From Rubrivivax sp. (GTDB lineage: Bacteria; Pseudomonadota; Gammaproteobacteria; Burkholderiales; Burkholderiaceae_C), in NCBI GenBank assembly GCA_030680415.1, contig JAUXVE010000103.1, positions 23,003 to 87,002 on the forward strand: 64,000 nt of DNA, read 5' to 3'. The translations under genes and the position numbers were made by a program. Numbering within the stretch: the stretch's first letter is position 1; each line of letters starts with the position of its first letter. Below are positions 18,247 to 26,921 of this stretch, one piece after another. The notes under the pieces were generated by a model. The model was not told the origin of the DNA. It ran no database searches and saw only the letters and a list, made by a program, of their open reading frames with translations.

Positions 18247-18863
18247 GCCTGATTCCCAAGAAGGGCACGGTCTACATCGTCGATGACGACGAAGCCGTGC
18301 GTGATTCGCTGCAGTGGTTGCTGGAAGGCAAGGACTACCGCGTCAAGTGCTTCGATTCCTCGGAATCGTTCCTGTCGCGCTTCGACCCGCGCGAGGTCGC
18401 CTGCCTGATCGCCGACATCCGCATGGACGGCATGAGCGGCCTCGAATTGCAGGACCGCCTGCTCGAGCGCAAGAGCCCGCTGCCGGTGGTCTTCATCACC
18501 GGCCACGGTGACGTGCCGATGGCGGTGACGACGATGAAGAAGGGCGCGATGGACTTCATCGAGAAGCCGTTCAAGGAAGAAGAGCTGCTCGGCCTGGTCG
18601 AACGCATGCTGGAGCAGGCGCGGCTGGCCTTCAGCCAGCACCAGGAACAGGCCAGCCGCGATGCCCTGCTGTCGCGCCTGACGACGCGCGAGGCGCAGGT
18701 GCTCGAACGCATCGTCGCCGGACGCCTGAACAAGCAGATCGCCGACGACCTGGGCATCAGCATCAAGACCGTGGAGGCGCACCGCGCCAACATCATGGAA
18801 AAGCTGAACGCAAATACGGTCGCGGACTTGCTCAAGATCGCCCTAGGCGCTCAACGCGCCTAG
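18243..18863 (+). CDS. FixJ-like response regulator (receiver plus LuxR-type HTH)
   Basis: 206 residues. Receiver domain residues 7-125 with acidic pocket [12 protein letters not shown], phosphoacceptor Asp58 in [14 protein letters not shown], and EKPFKEEEL. The C-terminal DNA-binding domain (about 145-205) reads [20 protein letters not shown] then [20 protein letters not shown], a LuxR/FixJ-type helix-turn-helix. It shares an ATGA junction with the upstream kinase gene and should be phosphorylated by it. The DNA target cannot be told from the window. Confidence 0.93.
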   Translation: MSLIPKKGTVYIVDDDEAVRDSLQWLLEGKDYRVKCFDSSESFLSRFDPREVACLIADIRMDGMSGLELQDRLLERKSPLPVVFITGHGDVPMAVTTMKKGAMDFIEKPFKEEELLGLVERMLEQARLAFSQHQEQASRDALLSRLTTREAQVLERIVAGRLNKQIADDLGISIKTVEAHRANIMEKLNANTVADLLKIALGAQRA

Positions 18864-18925
18864 GACGATCTTTTCGCCGCGCCTGCCACCGCGTTCGCGC
18901 AAGCGCGGACCGGACTGCTCCCCCC

Positions 18926-18946
18926 AGCCCCCTCCGGGAGGGGGCT
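18926..18946. repeat. REP-like hairpin upstream of folD
   Basis: AGCCCCCTC-CGG-GAGGGGGCT forms a 9-bp stem with a 3-nt loop between the response regulator and folD. No T-run follows, so it is not a typical terminator. The C-rich sequence recalls the palindromes in aceF/lpdA without being identical. Confidence 0.6.
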
Positions 18947-18975
18947 CCAATCAGAGTGACGAAAGAGTGCCGAGC

Positions 18976-19824
18976 ATGACCGCGCAACTCATCGATGGCG
19001 TGGCCCTGTCGCGCCAGATTCGATCTGAAGTCGGGGCGCGCGCCGCGGCGCTGGCGGGGCGCGGCCGTACGCCGGGACTGGCGGTGATCGTCGTCGGCGA
19101 CGACCCGGCCAGCGCCGTCTATGTGCGCAACAAGGTCAAGGCCTGCCACGAACACGGCCTGCATTCGGTGCTGGAGAAGTACGACGCGGCGCTGTCGGAG
19201 CCCGAGCTGCTGGCACGCGTGGCGGCGCTGAATGCCGACCCGGCCATCCACGGCATCTTGGTGCAGATGCCGCTGCCGCGGCACATCGACCCGCAGAAGG
19301 TGATCGCTGCCATCGACACGCGCAAGGACGTCGACGGCTTCTCGGTGCTGTCCGCCGGCGAGCTGATGAGCGGCCTGCCAGGGCTGCGTCCGTGCACGCC
19401 CTATGGCTGCATGAAGCTGATCGAGAGCACCGGGCAGGCCATCAAGGGCAAGCACGCGGTCGTCATCGGCCGCAGCAACACGGTGGGCAAGCCGATGGCG
19501 CTGCTGCTGCTGCAGGCCCACGCCACGGTGACCGTCTGCCACAGCGCGACGCCCGATCTCGCAGTACACACGCGGCAGGCCGACATCGTTGTGGCGGCGG
19601 TGGGCCGGCGCAACACGCTCACCGCCGGCATGGTCAAACCCGGCGCCATCGTCATCGACGTCGGCATGAACCGCAACGACGCAGGCAAGCTGTGCGGCGA
19701 CGTCGATTTCGGCGCCGTGCGCGAGGTCGCCGGCTGGATCACGCCGGTGCCCGGCGGCGTCGGGCCGATGACGATCACGATGCTGCTCGTCAACACCCTT
19801 CAGGCTGCCGAGTCGCAGCCGTGA
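18976..19824 (+). CDS. folD: methylenetetrahydrofolate dehydrogenase/cyclohydrolase
   Basis: 282 residues, normal length. Bifunctional cytosolic enzyme interconverting 5,10-methylene- and 10-formyl-tetrahydrofolate with NADP+. The segments [20 protein letters not shown] (catalytic Lys), [31 protein letters not shown] (dinucleotide-binding) and [19 protein letters not shown] are all present. ATG 18976 is preceded by a purine-rich GAAAGAG about 9 nt upstream. Its stop overlaps a GTG that opens the prlC remnant; in related bacteria folD is followed by an intact oligopeptidase gene. Confidence 0.96.
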   Translation: MTAQLIDGVALSRQIRSEVGARAAALAGRGRTPGLAVIVVGDDPASAVYVRNKVKACHEHGLHSVLEKYDAALSEPELLARVAALNADPAIHGILVQMPLPRHIDPQKVIAAIDTRKDVDGFSVLSAGELMSGLPGLRPCTPYGCMKLIESTGQAIKGKHAVVIGRSNTVGKPMALLLLQAHATVTVCHSATPDLAVHTRQADIVVAAVGRRNTLTAGMVKPGAIVIDVGMNRNDAGKLCGDVDFGAVREVAGWITPVPGGVGPMTITMLLVNTLQAAESQP

Positions 19825-20042
19825 ACCCGCTGCTGCAGGCCACCGAGTGGCCGGACTGCCTTTCAGCTGATGCCTGTAGCGCCTTCGAGGAAGCCGGCGT
19901 CTTCGACCCGGCAACCGGCGAGCGCTGCCGCCGCGACATCCTGGAAGTCGGCGGCAGCCGCACGGCGCTGGAGAGCTTTCGCGCCTTCCGCGGCCGCGAA
20001 CCGAAGCTCGACGCGCGGTTGCGTCATCAGGGCCTGGCTTGA
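19821..20042 (+). pseudogene. prlC: internally deleted remnant of oligopeptidase A (M3 peptidase) gene
   Basis: A 73-codon frame opening with GTG in the folD stop. The first residues, VNPLLQ, match the usual beginning of PrlC (NPLL). From WPDCLSADACSAFEEAG onward, including ILEVGGSRTALESFRAFRGR and the ending LRHQGLA, it matches the extreme C-terminus of M3-family oligopeptidases. Everything between, about 600 codons with the zinc site HEFGH, is missing, and the two ends are joined in frame. The gene position after folD is as expected for prlC. It cannot be a peptidase. Whether the short protein is still made is unknown. Confidence 0.75.
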
Positions 20043-20104
20043 GCGCGGCGCCCAGGTCGGTTAGATTGACTAGACCCACGTCCATGTGCCGCTGGTGCCC
20101 ACCC

Positions 20105-20722
20105 ATGACCCCCAAGCTCGTGCGCTACCTGGCCACCGCACTGCTGGCTGCAACAGCGCTGCCGGCGCCGGCGCTGTACAAGGTGGTGCAGCCCGACGGC
20201 AGCGTCACCTACACCGACCGGCCGCCAGCCGCCGGCAGCGGCCGCGTCATCACGCTCGGCCACGACGCTGCCCCGGTGGCACCCGAAGTGGTGCTGCCGC
20301 TGGAGTTGCGCCAGGCGGCACAGCGTTACCCGGTCACGCTATACACGTCGGCTGAGTGCACGCCCTGCGACAACGGCCGGCGCCTGCTGCAGCAGCGCGG
20401 CGTGCCCTACACTGAACGCCTGATCAGCAGCGAGGACGATGCGGCGGCGCTGGAACGCGCTGTCGGCGGCCGCACCGTGCCGGCGTTGACCATCGGTGCG
20501 CAGCCGCTGCGGGGCCTGTCCGAAAGCGACTGGACGGCCTTCCTCGACGCCGCCGGCTACCCGCGCGAATCGCGCCTGCCGCGCGGCTGGCAGCCGTCGG
20601 CGCCGACGCCGCTGGTCAAGCGCATGCCGGTGCGCCAGGAGCCGGCAGCCGCCGCGCCGGCACCCCGGGCGCCCGAGTCACCACCGCCCGCGCCACCGCC
20701 AGCGGGCACGCTGCGCTTCTGA
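20105..20722 (+). CDS. exported DUF4124/glutaredoxin-like protein
   Basis: 205 residues. N-terminal signal peptide (LVRYLATALLAATALPAPA), then a short DUF4124-type segment YKVVQPDGSVTYTDRPP, then a glutaredoxin fold starting PVTLYTSAECTPC with the active pair CTPC near residue 88 and TVPALTIG (cis-Pro loop). The tail is rich in Pro and Ala. It should act as a periplasmic thiol-disulfide protein, but the substrate is not known. The gene stands between the prlC remnant and a convergent MFS gene 13 bp downstream. Confidence 0.82.
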   Translation: MTPKLVRYLATALLAATALPAPALYKVVQPDGSVTYTDRPPAAGSGRVITLGHDAAPVAPEVVLPLELRQAAQRYPVTLYTSAECTPCDNGRRLLQQRGVPYTERLISSEDDAAALERAVGGRTVPALTIGAQPLRGLSESDWTAFLDAAGYPRESRLPRGWQPSAPTPLVKRMPVRQEPAAAAPAPRAPESPPPAPPPAGTLRF

Positions 20723-20735
20723 TCACGAACGGCCC

Positions 20736-21980
20736 TCAGGGTGCCGTGACCAGCCGTCGCGCCACCCACGAGCCGGCGCCCACCGCGCTGCCCACGGCCC
20801 AGAACAGCACCGCCGCGCCGAGCAGCGTGCCGGTGGCGCCGAAGACCAGCGGCATCACCGTGCTCGACGCGTTCATCGCCATCGAGCGCAAGGCCAGCGC
20901 CTCGCCGTGGCGCTCGTCGGGCGTGAGGTGGTGCAGCATCGACATCACCATCGGCTGCACGCTGCCCAGCGTGATGCCCAGCAGCAGCGCGCACAGGCCC
21001 ATGAACCACGGGTTGGGCGCCAGCGGGTAGAGCGCGAAGACGACGCCGGTGCCGACCATCGCCGCGCGCACCACGGCGACCTCGCGCAGCCGGTGCGCCA
21101 GCAGGGGGATCACGGCCCGCACCGCCGTCACCGACAGCGTGAAGGCACCGAGGATGAGGCCGATCGTGCTGGCGTTGTAGCCACGCTCGTGGCCGAGGAT
21201 GGGCACCGCGAAGGTGTGCACGTCCCAGCACATCGACAGCAGCCAGTTCACCACCAGCAGACGCTTGAGCCCCGGCGCCCGCAACAGGTCCCATGAGGTG
21301 CGCCCTGCCGGCACCGCCTTGGCCAGCGCCGGCGCGCTGCGCGGCACCTGGCGCGCCGAGATCAGCGTTGCCAATGGCATCAGAAGCAGCAGCGCGTAGC
21401 CGGCGCCGAAGCCGTGGGCGTCGATCATGAAGCCCACGGCCACCGGCCCGATGACGTTGGAGAACGAGGGTGCGATGCCCAGCCAGCTGAAGATGCGCAC
21501 GCGCTCGACGCTGCTGCTGGCCGCCACGCTGGCGGTGCGCTGGATCGTCAGCATGCCGGTGTTGGCGCCGGTACCCGCGGCCATGGCGGCCCCGCACAGG
21601 AGCGCGAAGTGCCAGGCGCCGGCCAGGAAGGTCGACGCCACAGCGAGCAGGCAGCCCAACGCCGCCAGAGCCACCGACAAGTACACCGGCCGGTGGTAGC
21701 CGAGCCGGTCGGCCAGGCGGCCGGCGTGCAGCGCCGACAGCACCGGCGCGGCGGCGAACAGCGCCAGCAGCAGCCCCACCGCCCAGGGGCTGTAGCCCTC
21801 GCGCAGCGTCTGCAGCGGAGCCGCCAGCCGCAACCCGGCCATCGCCGAGTGCATGCCGAGCTGACCGACGATGAGTGCGCTCAGCACGCGGCCCGAGCCG
21901 GGGCGCGGCGGTGCGGTGTCAGCCACCGCGTCTGTCGCCCGCTGCGTCGCCCGTCGCTTCACCGGCTTCTTCGCCGGCAT
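20736..21980 (-). CDS. MFS transporter
   Basis: 414 residues with about 12 hydrophobic segments and the MFS loop GRLADRLGYHRPVYLS between segments 2 and 3. A basic N-terminal tail of about 30 residues (MPAKKPVKRRATQR) precedes the first segment. The substrate cannot be inferred. The first 62 nt overlap the end of rmuC in another frame on the same strand, so the two are probably co-transcribed with rmuC upstream. Confidence 0.87.
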   Translation of the reverse strand: MPAKKPVKRRATQRATDAVADTAPPRPGSGRVLSALIVGQLGMHSAMAGLRLAAPLQTLREGYSPWAVGLLLALFAAAPVLSALHAGRLADRLGYHRPVYLSVALAALGCLLAVASTFLAGAWHFALLCGAAMAAGTGANTGMLTIQRTASVAASSSVERVRIFSWLGIAPSFSNVIGPVAVGFMIDAHGFGAGYALLLLMPLATLISARQVPRSAPALAKAVPAGRTSWDLLRAPGLKRLLVVNWLLSMCWDVHTFAVPILGHERGYNASTIGLILGAFTLSVTAVRAVIPLLAHRLREVAVVRAAMVGTGVVFALYPLAPNPWFMGLCALLLGITLGSVQPMVMSMLHHLTPDERHGEALALRSMAMNASSTVMPLVFGATGTLLGAAVLFWAVGSAVGAGSWVARRLVTAP

Positions 21981-23292
21981 CGTCGTTCAGCAGTCCCGGC
22001 AACAGCTGCGCCGCGCGCAACTCCGTCAGCGCCTCCACGGACTTCAGGCGCCGCGTCATGACGTTGCTGCGCGTCTGCGCCTGCTCGATGGTGCTGCTGG
22101 CTTCGTCGAGCTTCTTCTTGGTCTTGGCCAGCACGTCGCCGAACTTGGCGAACTCGGTCTTCACGGCGCCCAGCACCTCCCACACCTCCACCGAGCGCTG
22201 TTCCAGCGCCAGCGTGCGGAAGCCCATCTGCAGGCTGGTCAACGTAGCCAGCAGCGTGGTCGGGCCGGCGAGCATGACCTTGTGTTCGCGCTGCAGCGCC
22301 TGCACCAGCCCCGGGCGGCGCAGCGCCTCGGCGTACAGGCCTTCGGTGGGCACGAAGAGGATGGCGAAGTCCGTCGTGTGCGGCGGTGCCACGTACTTGT
22401 CGTGGATGCTTCGCGCTTCGAGTTTCAGCCGCGTCTCTATGGCCTTGGCCGAGACCTCCATGGCCACGGCGTCGGCGCGCTCGTGGGCGTCGAGCAAGCG
22501 TTCGTAGTCCTCGCGCGGGAACTTGGCGTCGATGGGCAGCCACAGCGGCGCGCCGTCGTGGCGCTGCCCGGGCAGCCGGATCGCGAACTCCACGCGCTCG
22601 CTGCTGCCCGGCACGGTGGCCACGTTGACGGCGTACTGCTCGGGCGTGAACACCTGCTCCAGCAGGCCGGCGAGCTGCACCTCGCCGAACACGCCGCGCG
22701 TCTTGACGTTGGTCAGCACGCGGTTGAGCGCACCCACGTCGCGCGCCAGCCCCTGCATTTCGCCCAGCCCCTTGTGCACCTGCTCCAGGCGGTCGGCGAC
22801 CTGCTTGAAGCTTTCGCCCAGGCGCTGCTCCAGCGTGGCGTGCAGCTTCTCGTCGACGGTGGCGCGCATCTGCTCGAGCTTCTTCTCGTTGCCTTCCTGC
22901 AGCGCGAGCAGGCGCGCCTCGACGGCAGCGCGCAGTTCGCCCTGGCGCCGTTCGCTGGCCTCGGACAGCAGCCGCAACTGGTCGGCCAGCGTCTCGCTGA
23001 AGCGGCGCAGCGCCGTGTCGGTCTGCTGCTGCATGGCCGCCAACTGGGTACGAAAGGAGTCGATCTGCTCGTTCTGCGTGCGTGCGACGTCGCCGCCTTG
23101 CGTGAGCAGCATCTGCTGGAAGGTGCCGAGATCGCTGCGCGTGGTCTGTCCCTGGCGGCCAAGCTCGTCGCGCAGTTCGCGTTCCAGGCGTTCGATCTGC
23201 GCGCCACTGCGGTCTGTGCGGCTTCGCAGCGCGATCCACAACAACAGCAACAGGTTCAGCGCCAGCAGCGCGGGGACGATCCAGTCGGGCAT
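21919..23292 (-). CDS. rmuC: DNA recombination protein RmuC
   Basis: 457 residues. One N-terminal membrane anchor (IVPALLALNLLLLLWIAL), then a long coiled coil (about 30-180), then the RmuC nuclease-like core: NVKTRGVFGEVQLAGLLEQV, LPIDAKFPREDYERLL, DKYVAPPHTTDFAILFVPTE and MLAGPTTLLATLTSLQMGFR. RmuC limits rearrangement at repeats in E. coli; its biochemical role is not firmly known. The C-terminus is an acidic Gly/Ala tail whose DNA also encodes the start of the MFS gene. Confidence 0.94.
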   Translation of the reverse strand: MPDWIVPALLALNLLLLLWIALRSRTDRSGAQIERLERELRDELGRQGQTTRSDLGTFQQMLLTQGGDVARTQNEQIDSFRTQLAAMQQQTDTALRRFSETLADQLRLLSEASERRQGELRAAVEARLLALQEGNEKKLEQMRATVDEKLHATLEQRLGESFKQVADRLEQVHKGLGEMQGLARDVGALNRVLTNVKTRGVFGEVQLAGLLEQVFTPEQYAVNVATVPGSSERVEFAIRLPGQRHDGAPLWLPIDAKFPREDYERLLDAHERADAVAMEVSAKAIETRLKLEARSIHDKYVAPPHTTDFAILFVPTEGLYAEALRRPGLVQALQREHKVMLAGPTTLLATLTSLQMGFRTLALEQRSVEVWEVLGAVKTEFAKFGDVLAKTKKKLDEASSTIEQAQTRSNVMTRRLKSVEALTELRAAQLLPGLLNDDAGEEAGEATGDAAGDRRGG

Positions 23293-23305
23293 CCGGCGGA
23301 TTGTG

Positions 23306-24292
23306 TCAGTCGCGCGGGGCCAGCACTTCCGGGTTGATCGGCGTCGGCGGCATGCCTCCGGTGAGCGCGGCGATCAGGTTGTCGGCGGCGCAGCCCACCA
23401 TCGCACGCCGTGTCGCCTCGGTGGCACTGCCGATGTGGGGCAGCAACACGACGTTGGACAATTCCAGCAGTGCCGGGTGCACCTGGGGTTCGTTCTCGAA
23501 CACGTCGAGCCCCGCTGCGGCGATGCGGCGCTCGCGCAACGCCGCCGCCAGCGCCGCGTCATCGACGATGCCGCCGCGCGCCACGTTGGTCAGCGTGGCC
23601 GTCGGCTTCATCAGCGCCAGCTCGGCAGCCCCGACGGCATGGTGGCTGGCTGCGCTGTAGGGCAGCACCAGCACCAGGTGGTCGCTCTCGCGCAGCAGCG
23701 TGGCCTTGTCCACGAAGCGCGCGCCCAGCGGTGACTCGTCGGCCTCGGGCAGCCTGCTGCGGTTGTGGTATAGCACCTTCATGCCGAAGCCGAGCGCGCC
23801 ACGCCGCGCGATGGCCTGGCCGATGCGTCCCATGCCCAGGATGCCTAGCGTCGCACCGTGCACGTCGCTGCCCACGAGCAGGTCGTAACGCCACTTCGTC
23901 CACTGCCCGCTGCGCAGGTAGCCCTCGGCCTCGGCCATGCGGCGCGCGGCGGCCATCATCAGCGCGAAGCCGAGATCGGCCGTGGTCTCGGTGAGCACGC
24001 CCGGCGCATTGCTCGCCAGCACGCCGCGCGCGGTGCACGCCGGCACATCGACGTTGTTGTAGCCCACCGTCATCAGGCACACCGCGCGCAACTGCGGATG
24101 GGCGTCGAGCAGCGTGGCATCGATGCGCTCGCCCGCGGTGCACAGCAGGCCGGCCTTGCCCTGCAGCCGGCGCGACAGTTCCTGCGACGGCCACTCGGTG
24201 TCATCGTCGTTGGTCTCGACCTCGAAGTGCTCGCGCAGACGCGCCACCACCTCGGGAAACACCGCACGTGCGACGAGGATGCGAGGCGGCAT
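23306..24292 (-). CDS. NAD(P)-dependent D-2-hydroxyacid dehydrogenase (glyoxylate/hydroxypyruvate reductase type)
   Basis: 328 residues. The Rossmann loop GILGMGRIGQAIARRGA lies near residue 150; catalytic segments are NVARGGIVDDAAL (Arg), DVFENEPQVHP (Glu) and LLPHIGSATEATR (His). The pattern fits the glyoxylate/hydroxypyruvate/2-ketogluconate reductase branch; the exact substrate is not settled. It lies 13 bp upstream of rmuC on the same strand and is divergent from the mnh operon across 106 bp. Confidence 0.9.
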   Translation of the reverse strand: MPPRILVARAVFPEVVARLREHFEVETNDDDTEWPSQELSRRLQGKAGLLCTAGERIDATLLDAHPQLRAVCLMTVGYNNVDVPACTARGVLASNAPGVLTETTADLGFALMMAAARRMAEAEGYLRSGQWTKWRYDLLVGSDVHGATLGILGMGRIGQAIARRGALGFGMKVLYHNRSRLPEADESPLGARFVDKATLLRESDHLVLVLPYSAASHHAVGAAELALMKPTATLTNVARGGIVDDAALAAALRERRIAAAGLDVFENEPQVHPALLELSNVVLLPHIGSATEATRRAMVGCAADNLIAALTGGMPPTPINPEVLAPRD

Positions 24293-24398
24293 GGCGCAAG
24301 ATGAGGGTCGTGGTTTGCTCTCATTCTATGCACGGCGGCGAGGCGCGCGAGAGGGCATCGGGCGACGCATAATCCGCCCGCTCACAAAGACAGCGTCC

Positions 24399-24875
24399 AT
24401 GGCCCACTCCGTCAGCGCCTTCCTCTCCCTGTACGTGTTCTGGCTGCTGCTTTCGGGCTACTTCACGCCGTTCCTGATGATCGCCGGCGCGGGCTGCGCC
24501 GCCGCGGTGGTGCTGTTCACGCGCCGCATGCAGGTGCTCGATCGGGAAGGCCAGCCGCTGCAACTGGTGCTTCGGTCGCTGCCGTACTGGCGCTGGCTGC
24601 TGGTGGAGATCCTCAAGTCGGGCTGGGCCGTGAGCCTCATCATCGTCCACCCGCGGCTGCCCATCAGCCCGACCCTGGTGCGCTTCAAGCCCAGCCAGAA
24701 GACCGCGGTGGGGCTGGTGACGCACGCCAACTCGATCACGCTGACACCGGGCACGATCACCGTGGAGGCCGACGCCGACGAGTTCGTGGTGCACGCGCTC
24801 ACGCGTGCCGCCGCCCAGGGCGCACTGAGCGGCGAGATGGACGCCCGCGTGCTGGCCCTCGAGGCCGATCGCTGA
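24399..24875 (+). CDS. mnhE: cation/proton antiporter subunit E (MnhE/MrpE)
   Basis: 158 residues with two or three N-terminal membrane segments and the family region IIVHPRLPISPTLVRFKPSQ, then LVTHANSITLTPGTITVEAD. First gene of a ten-gene ion-translocating operon. ATG 24399 opens the conserved MAHSVSAFLSLYVFWLLLSG. The stop overlaps the mnhF start (TGATG). Confidence 0.93.
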   Translation: MAHSVSAFLSLYVFWLLLSGYFTPFLMIAGAGCAAAVVLFTRRMQVLDREGQPLQLVLRSLPYWRWLLVEILKSGWAVSLIIVHPRLPISPTLVRFKPSQKTAVGLVTHANSITLTPGTITVEADADEFVVHALTRAAAQGALSGEMDARVLALEADR

Positions 24876-25180
24876 TGTTCGCTGCCGCCGCGCTGGCATT
24901 GCTGGTGACGCTGGCGCTGGCCGTCGTGCGCGCGACGCTGGGCCCGACGGTGTTCGACCGCGTGCAGGCCGCAAACACCGTCGGCACGGTGGCCATGCTG
25001 CTGCTGTCGGTGCTGGGCTTCCTCACCGGACGGCCCGAATTCCTGGACCTCGCGCTGGTCTACGGGCTGCTCAACGTGGTGGGCACCGTGGCGGTGCTGA
25101 AGTTCTTCCGCTTCGGCAACCTCGGCGACCCTGGCGAAACGCCAGACGAGGCCGGCCCGGCACCGGGGACCGGCTCATGA
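24875..25180 (+). CDS. mnhF: cation/proton antiporter subunit F (MnhF/MrpF)
   Basis: 101 residues with three membrane segments. The conserved stretch VRATLGPTVFDRVQAANTVG is the MnhF hallmark. The start overlaps the mnhE stop. The following gap of 67 bp to mnhG contains a GC-rich hairpin and is the only sizeable gap in the operon. Confidence 0.93.
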   Translation: MFAAAALALLVTLALAVVRATLGPTVFDRVQAANTVGTVAMLLLSVLGFLTGRPEFLDLALVYGLLNVVGTVAVLKFFRFGNLGDPGETPDEAGPAPGTGS

Positions 25181-25222
25181 GCGCCGCGGCTGTGCCGAGG
25201 GCGAAGTCCCGCGTCGCGGCGC
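25181..25222 (+). other. intercistronic GC-rich hairpin between mnhF and mnhG
   Basis: GCGCCGCG (25181-25188) pairs with CGCGGCGC (25215-25222), an 8-bp perfect stem with a 26-nt loop. No T-run follows. It could tune transcript stability or partial termination between mnhF and mnhG; this is inference. Confidence 0.5.
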
Positions 25223-25247
25223 CGGGCGCAGGCCGTGGGGTGCTCCA

Positions 25248-25577
25248 ATGACCACGGTGATCGACATTCTCAGTTGGGCCTGCCTGCTGGCCGGCAGTGC
25301 GTTCTGCATCGTCGGCGCCACCGGGCTATTGCGCATGCCCGATTTCTATACCCGCATGCACGCCGCCAGCGTGGTCGACACGCTGGGCGCCGGCTTCATC
25401 CTGCTGGGCCTGTTTCTGCAGGCCGGTCTCACGCTGGTGGCCGTGAAGCTGCTGATGATCGGCGCGCTGCTGCTGTTCACCAGCCCGACCGCGACGCACG
25501 CGCTGGCGCGCGCCGGTTTTGCGCGCGGGCTCGCGCCGCTGCTCGCCGCCGAGGAGGGTGCGCCATCGAAACCCTGA
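25248..25577 (+). CDS. mnhG: cation/proton antiporter subunit G (MnhG/MrpG)
   Basis: 109 residues with three membrane segments. Family signature: GATGLLRMPDFYTRMHAAS followed by DTLGAGFILLGL and LLLFTSPTATHALARA. The start ATG at 25248 follows the hairpin region. The last codons overlap the probable beginning of the next gene, whose ribosome-binding site GGAGG lies inside mnhG. Confidence 0.94.
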   Translation: MTTVIDILSWACLLAGSAFCIVGATGLLRMPDFYTRMHAASVVDTLGAGFILLGLFLQAGLTLVAVKLLMIGALLLFTSPTATHALARAGFARGLAPLLAAEEGAPSKP

Positions 25578-26107
25578 TCATCAACGTCCTGCTGGTGCTG
25601 ATGGCCGCCACCGTGGTCTCGCTCGGCCGCAGCCGCAACCTGTTCTCGGTGGTCGTGCTCAGCGGCGTGTACAGCTTCATGATGGCCACCGTGCTGGTGG
25701 CCAAGGACGCGGTGGACGTTTCGATGACCGAGGCCTCGGTGGGTGCCGGCATCTCCACCGTGCTCTTCCTGGGCGCGCTGTACCTGTGCGACAGCGAGGA
25801 GGCCAAGCCGATGCACGAGCCCTGGCTGCCGCTGGCGGTGTCGGTGGCGGTGGGCGCCCTGCTGGTCTACGGCTCGCTCGGACTGCCGATGTTCTCCGAC
25901 GGCCGGGCGCCGATCCACACGCACGTGGCTCCGCACTACCTGCAGCAGGGGGTGAAGGAAACCGGCGTGCCCAATGTCGTGACCGCGGTCCTGGCCAGCT
26001 ACCGCGGCTTCGACACGCTGGGCGAGACGACGGTGGTCTTCACCGCCGGTGCGGGCGTGGTGGCTCTGCTGCGCCGGCGCCGCCGTGAGCAGGACGGCAG
26101 CCGATGA
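25565..26107 (+). CDS. DUF4040/MbhE-type subunit (equivalent of MrpA C-terminal part)
   Basis: About 180 residues. The N-terminal part (INVLLVLMAATVVSLGRSRN, VDVSMTEASVGAGISTVLFL) is a DUF4040/MbhD-like domain; the C-terminal part (VPNVVTAVLASYRGFDTLGE then TTVVFTAGAG) is MbhE-like. In classical Mrp systems both are the C-terminal end of MrpA; here they stand alone. Homologues start close to IETLIINVLL, but that codon is ATC at 25565 with GGAGG 8 nt upstream; the first ATG (25601) lies 12 codons later and GTG 25595 is also possible. The start is therefore unresolved. The stop overlaps mnhB (ATGA). Confidence 0.82.
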   Translation: METLIINVLLVLMAATVVSLGRSRNLFSVVVLSGVYSFMMATVLVAKDAVDVSMTEASVGAGISTVLFLGALYLCDSEEAKPMHEPWLPLAVSVAVGALLVYGSLGLPMFSDGRAPIHTHVAPHYLQQGVKETGVPNVVTAVLASYRGFDTLGETTVVFTAGAGVVALLRRRRREQDGSR

Positions 26108-26532
26108 AGAACGACCTCGTGCTGCGGGTGGTGGCCAAGCTGCTGATCCCGTACATCCTGCTGTTCGCCCTGTACGTGCAGTTCCACGGCGATTTCGGCC
26201 CCGGCGGCGGTTTCCAGGCCGGCGTCATCGTCGCCGCGGCGATGATCTTCTACGGCCTGATCTACGGCCTGCCGGCGGCACGCCGGGCGGTGCCCGAGCC
26301 GCTGGTCGAGTCGATGATGGCCGTGGGCGTGCTGATCTACGGCGGTGTCGGGCTCGCCGGGCTGCTGCTCGGCGGCAACTACCTCGACTACTTCGTGCTC
26401 GACCCCGACCCGGTGCACGGGCAGGAGCGCGGCATCTTCTGGGTCGAGGTCGGCGTGGCGGTGACCGTCGCCGGCGTGATGCTGAAGATCTTCTACATGT
26501 TCGCCGACCGCAGCAAGCTCGACCTGTCATGA
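26104..26532 (+). CDS. mnhB: cation/proton antiporter subunit B (MnhB/MrpB)
   Basis: 142 residues with four membrane segments. The signature YVQFHGDFGPGGGFQAGVIV lies near residues 24-43. ATGA overlaps occur at both ends, which indicates translational coupling with the neighbours. Confidence 0.94.
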   Translation: MKNDLVLRVVAKLLIPYILLFALYVQFHGDFGPGGGFQAGVIVAAAMIFYGLIYGLPAARRAVPEPLVESMMAVGVLIYGGVGLAGLLLGGNYLDYFVLDPDPVHGQERGIFWVEVGVAVTVAGVMLKIFYMFADRSKLDLS

Positions 26533-26921
26533 GCAGTCCCGCGGGCCTGCCCGGCCTGCTGGGGCACTTCAGCTACTTCGTCACCGTGTTCCTGCTCGTG
26601 GCGGGCCTGTTCATCGTCATCGCGCGCGGCAACCTGATCAAGAAGCTGGTCGGCCTGGGCGTCTTCCAGACCTCGGTGTACCTGCTGTACATCGCGCCGG
26701 GCAAGCTCGTCGGCGGCACGCCGCCGATCATCAGCGACGCCTACACCGTCTATTCCAACCCGCTGCCTCACGTGCTGATCCTGACCGCCATCGTCGTCGG
26801 CGTGGCCACGCTCGCGCTCGGCCTGGCGCTCGTGGTGCGCATCCACGACGCCTACGGCACGATCGAGGAAGACGAGATCCTGCTGCAGGAGGCCGGCCCG
26901 TCTGCGGACGAAGACCGATGA
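26529..26921 (+). CDS. mnhC: cation/proton antiporter subunit C (MnhC/MrpC, NuoK-like)
   Basis: 130 residues with three membrane segments. Homologous to complex I subunit NuoK; typical stretches are NLIKKLVGLGVFQTSVYLL, DPLPHVLILTAIVVG-like NPLPHVLILTAIVVGVA and RIHDAYGTIEEDE. ATG 26529 overlaps the mnhB stop; its own stop overlaps the next start. Confidence 0.93.
   Translation: MSSPAGLPGLLGHFSYFVTVFLLVAGLFIVIARGNLIKKLVGLGVFQTSVYLLYIAPGKLVGGTPPIISDAYTVYSNPLPHVLILTAIVVGVATLALGLALVVRIHDAYGTIEEDEILLQEAGPSADEDR

Noticed and set aside
18926-18946. Terminator between the response regulator and folD
   Set aside because: The stem is good but no T-run follows on either strand; called as a repeat instead.
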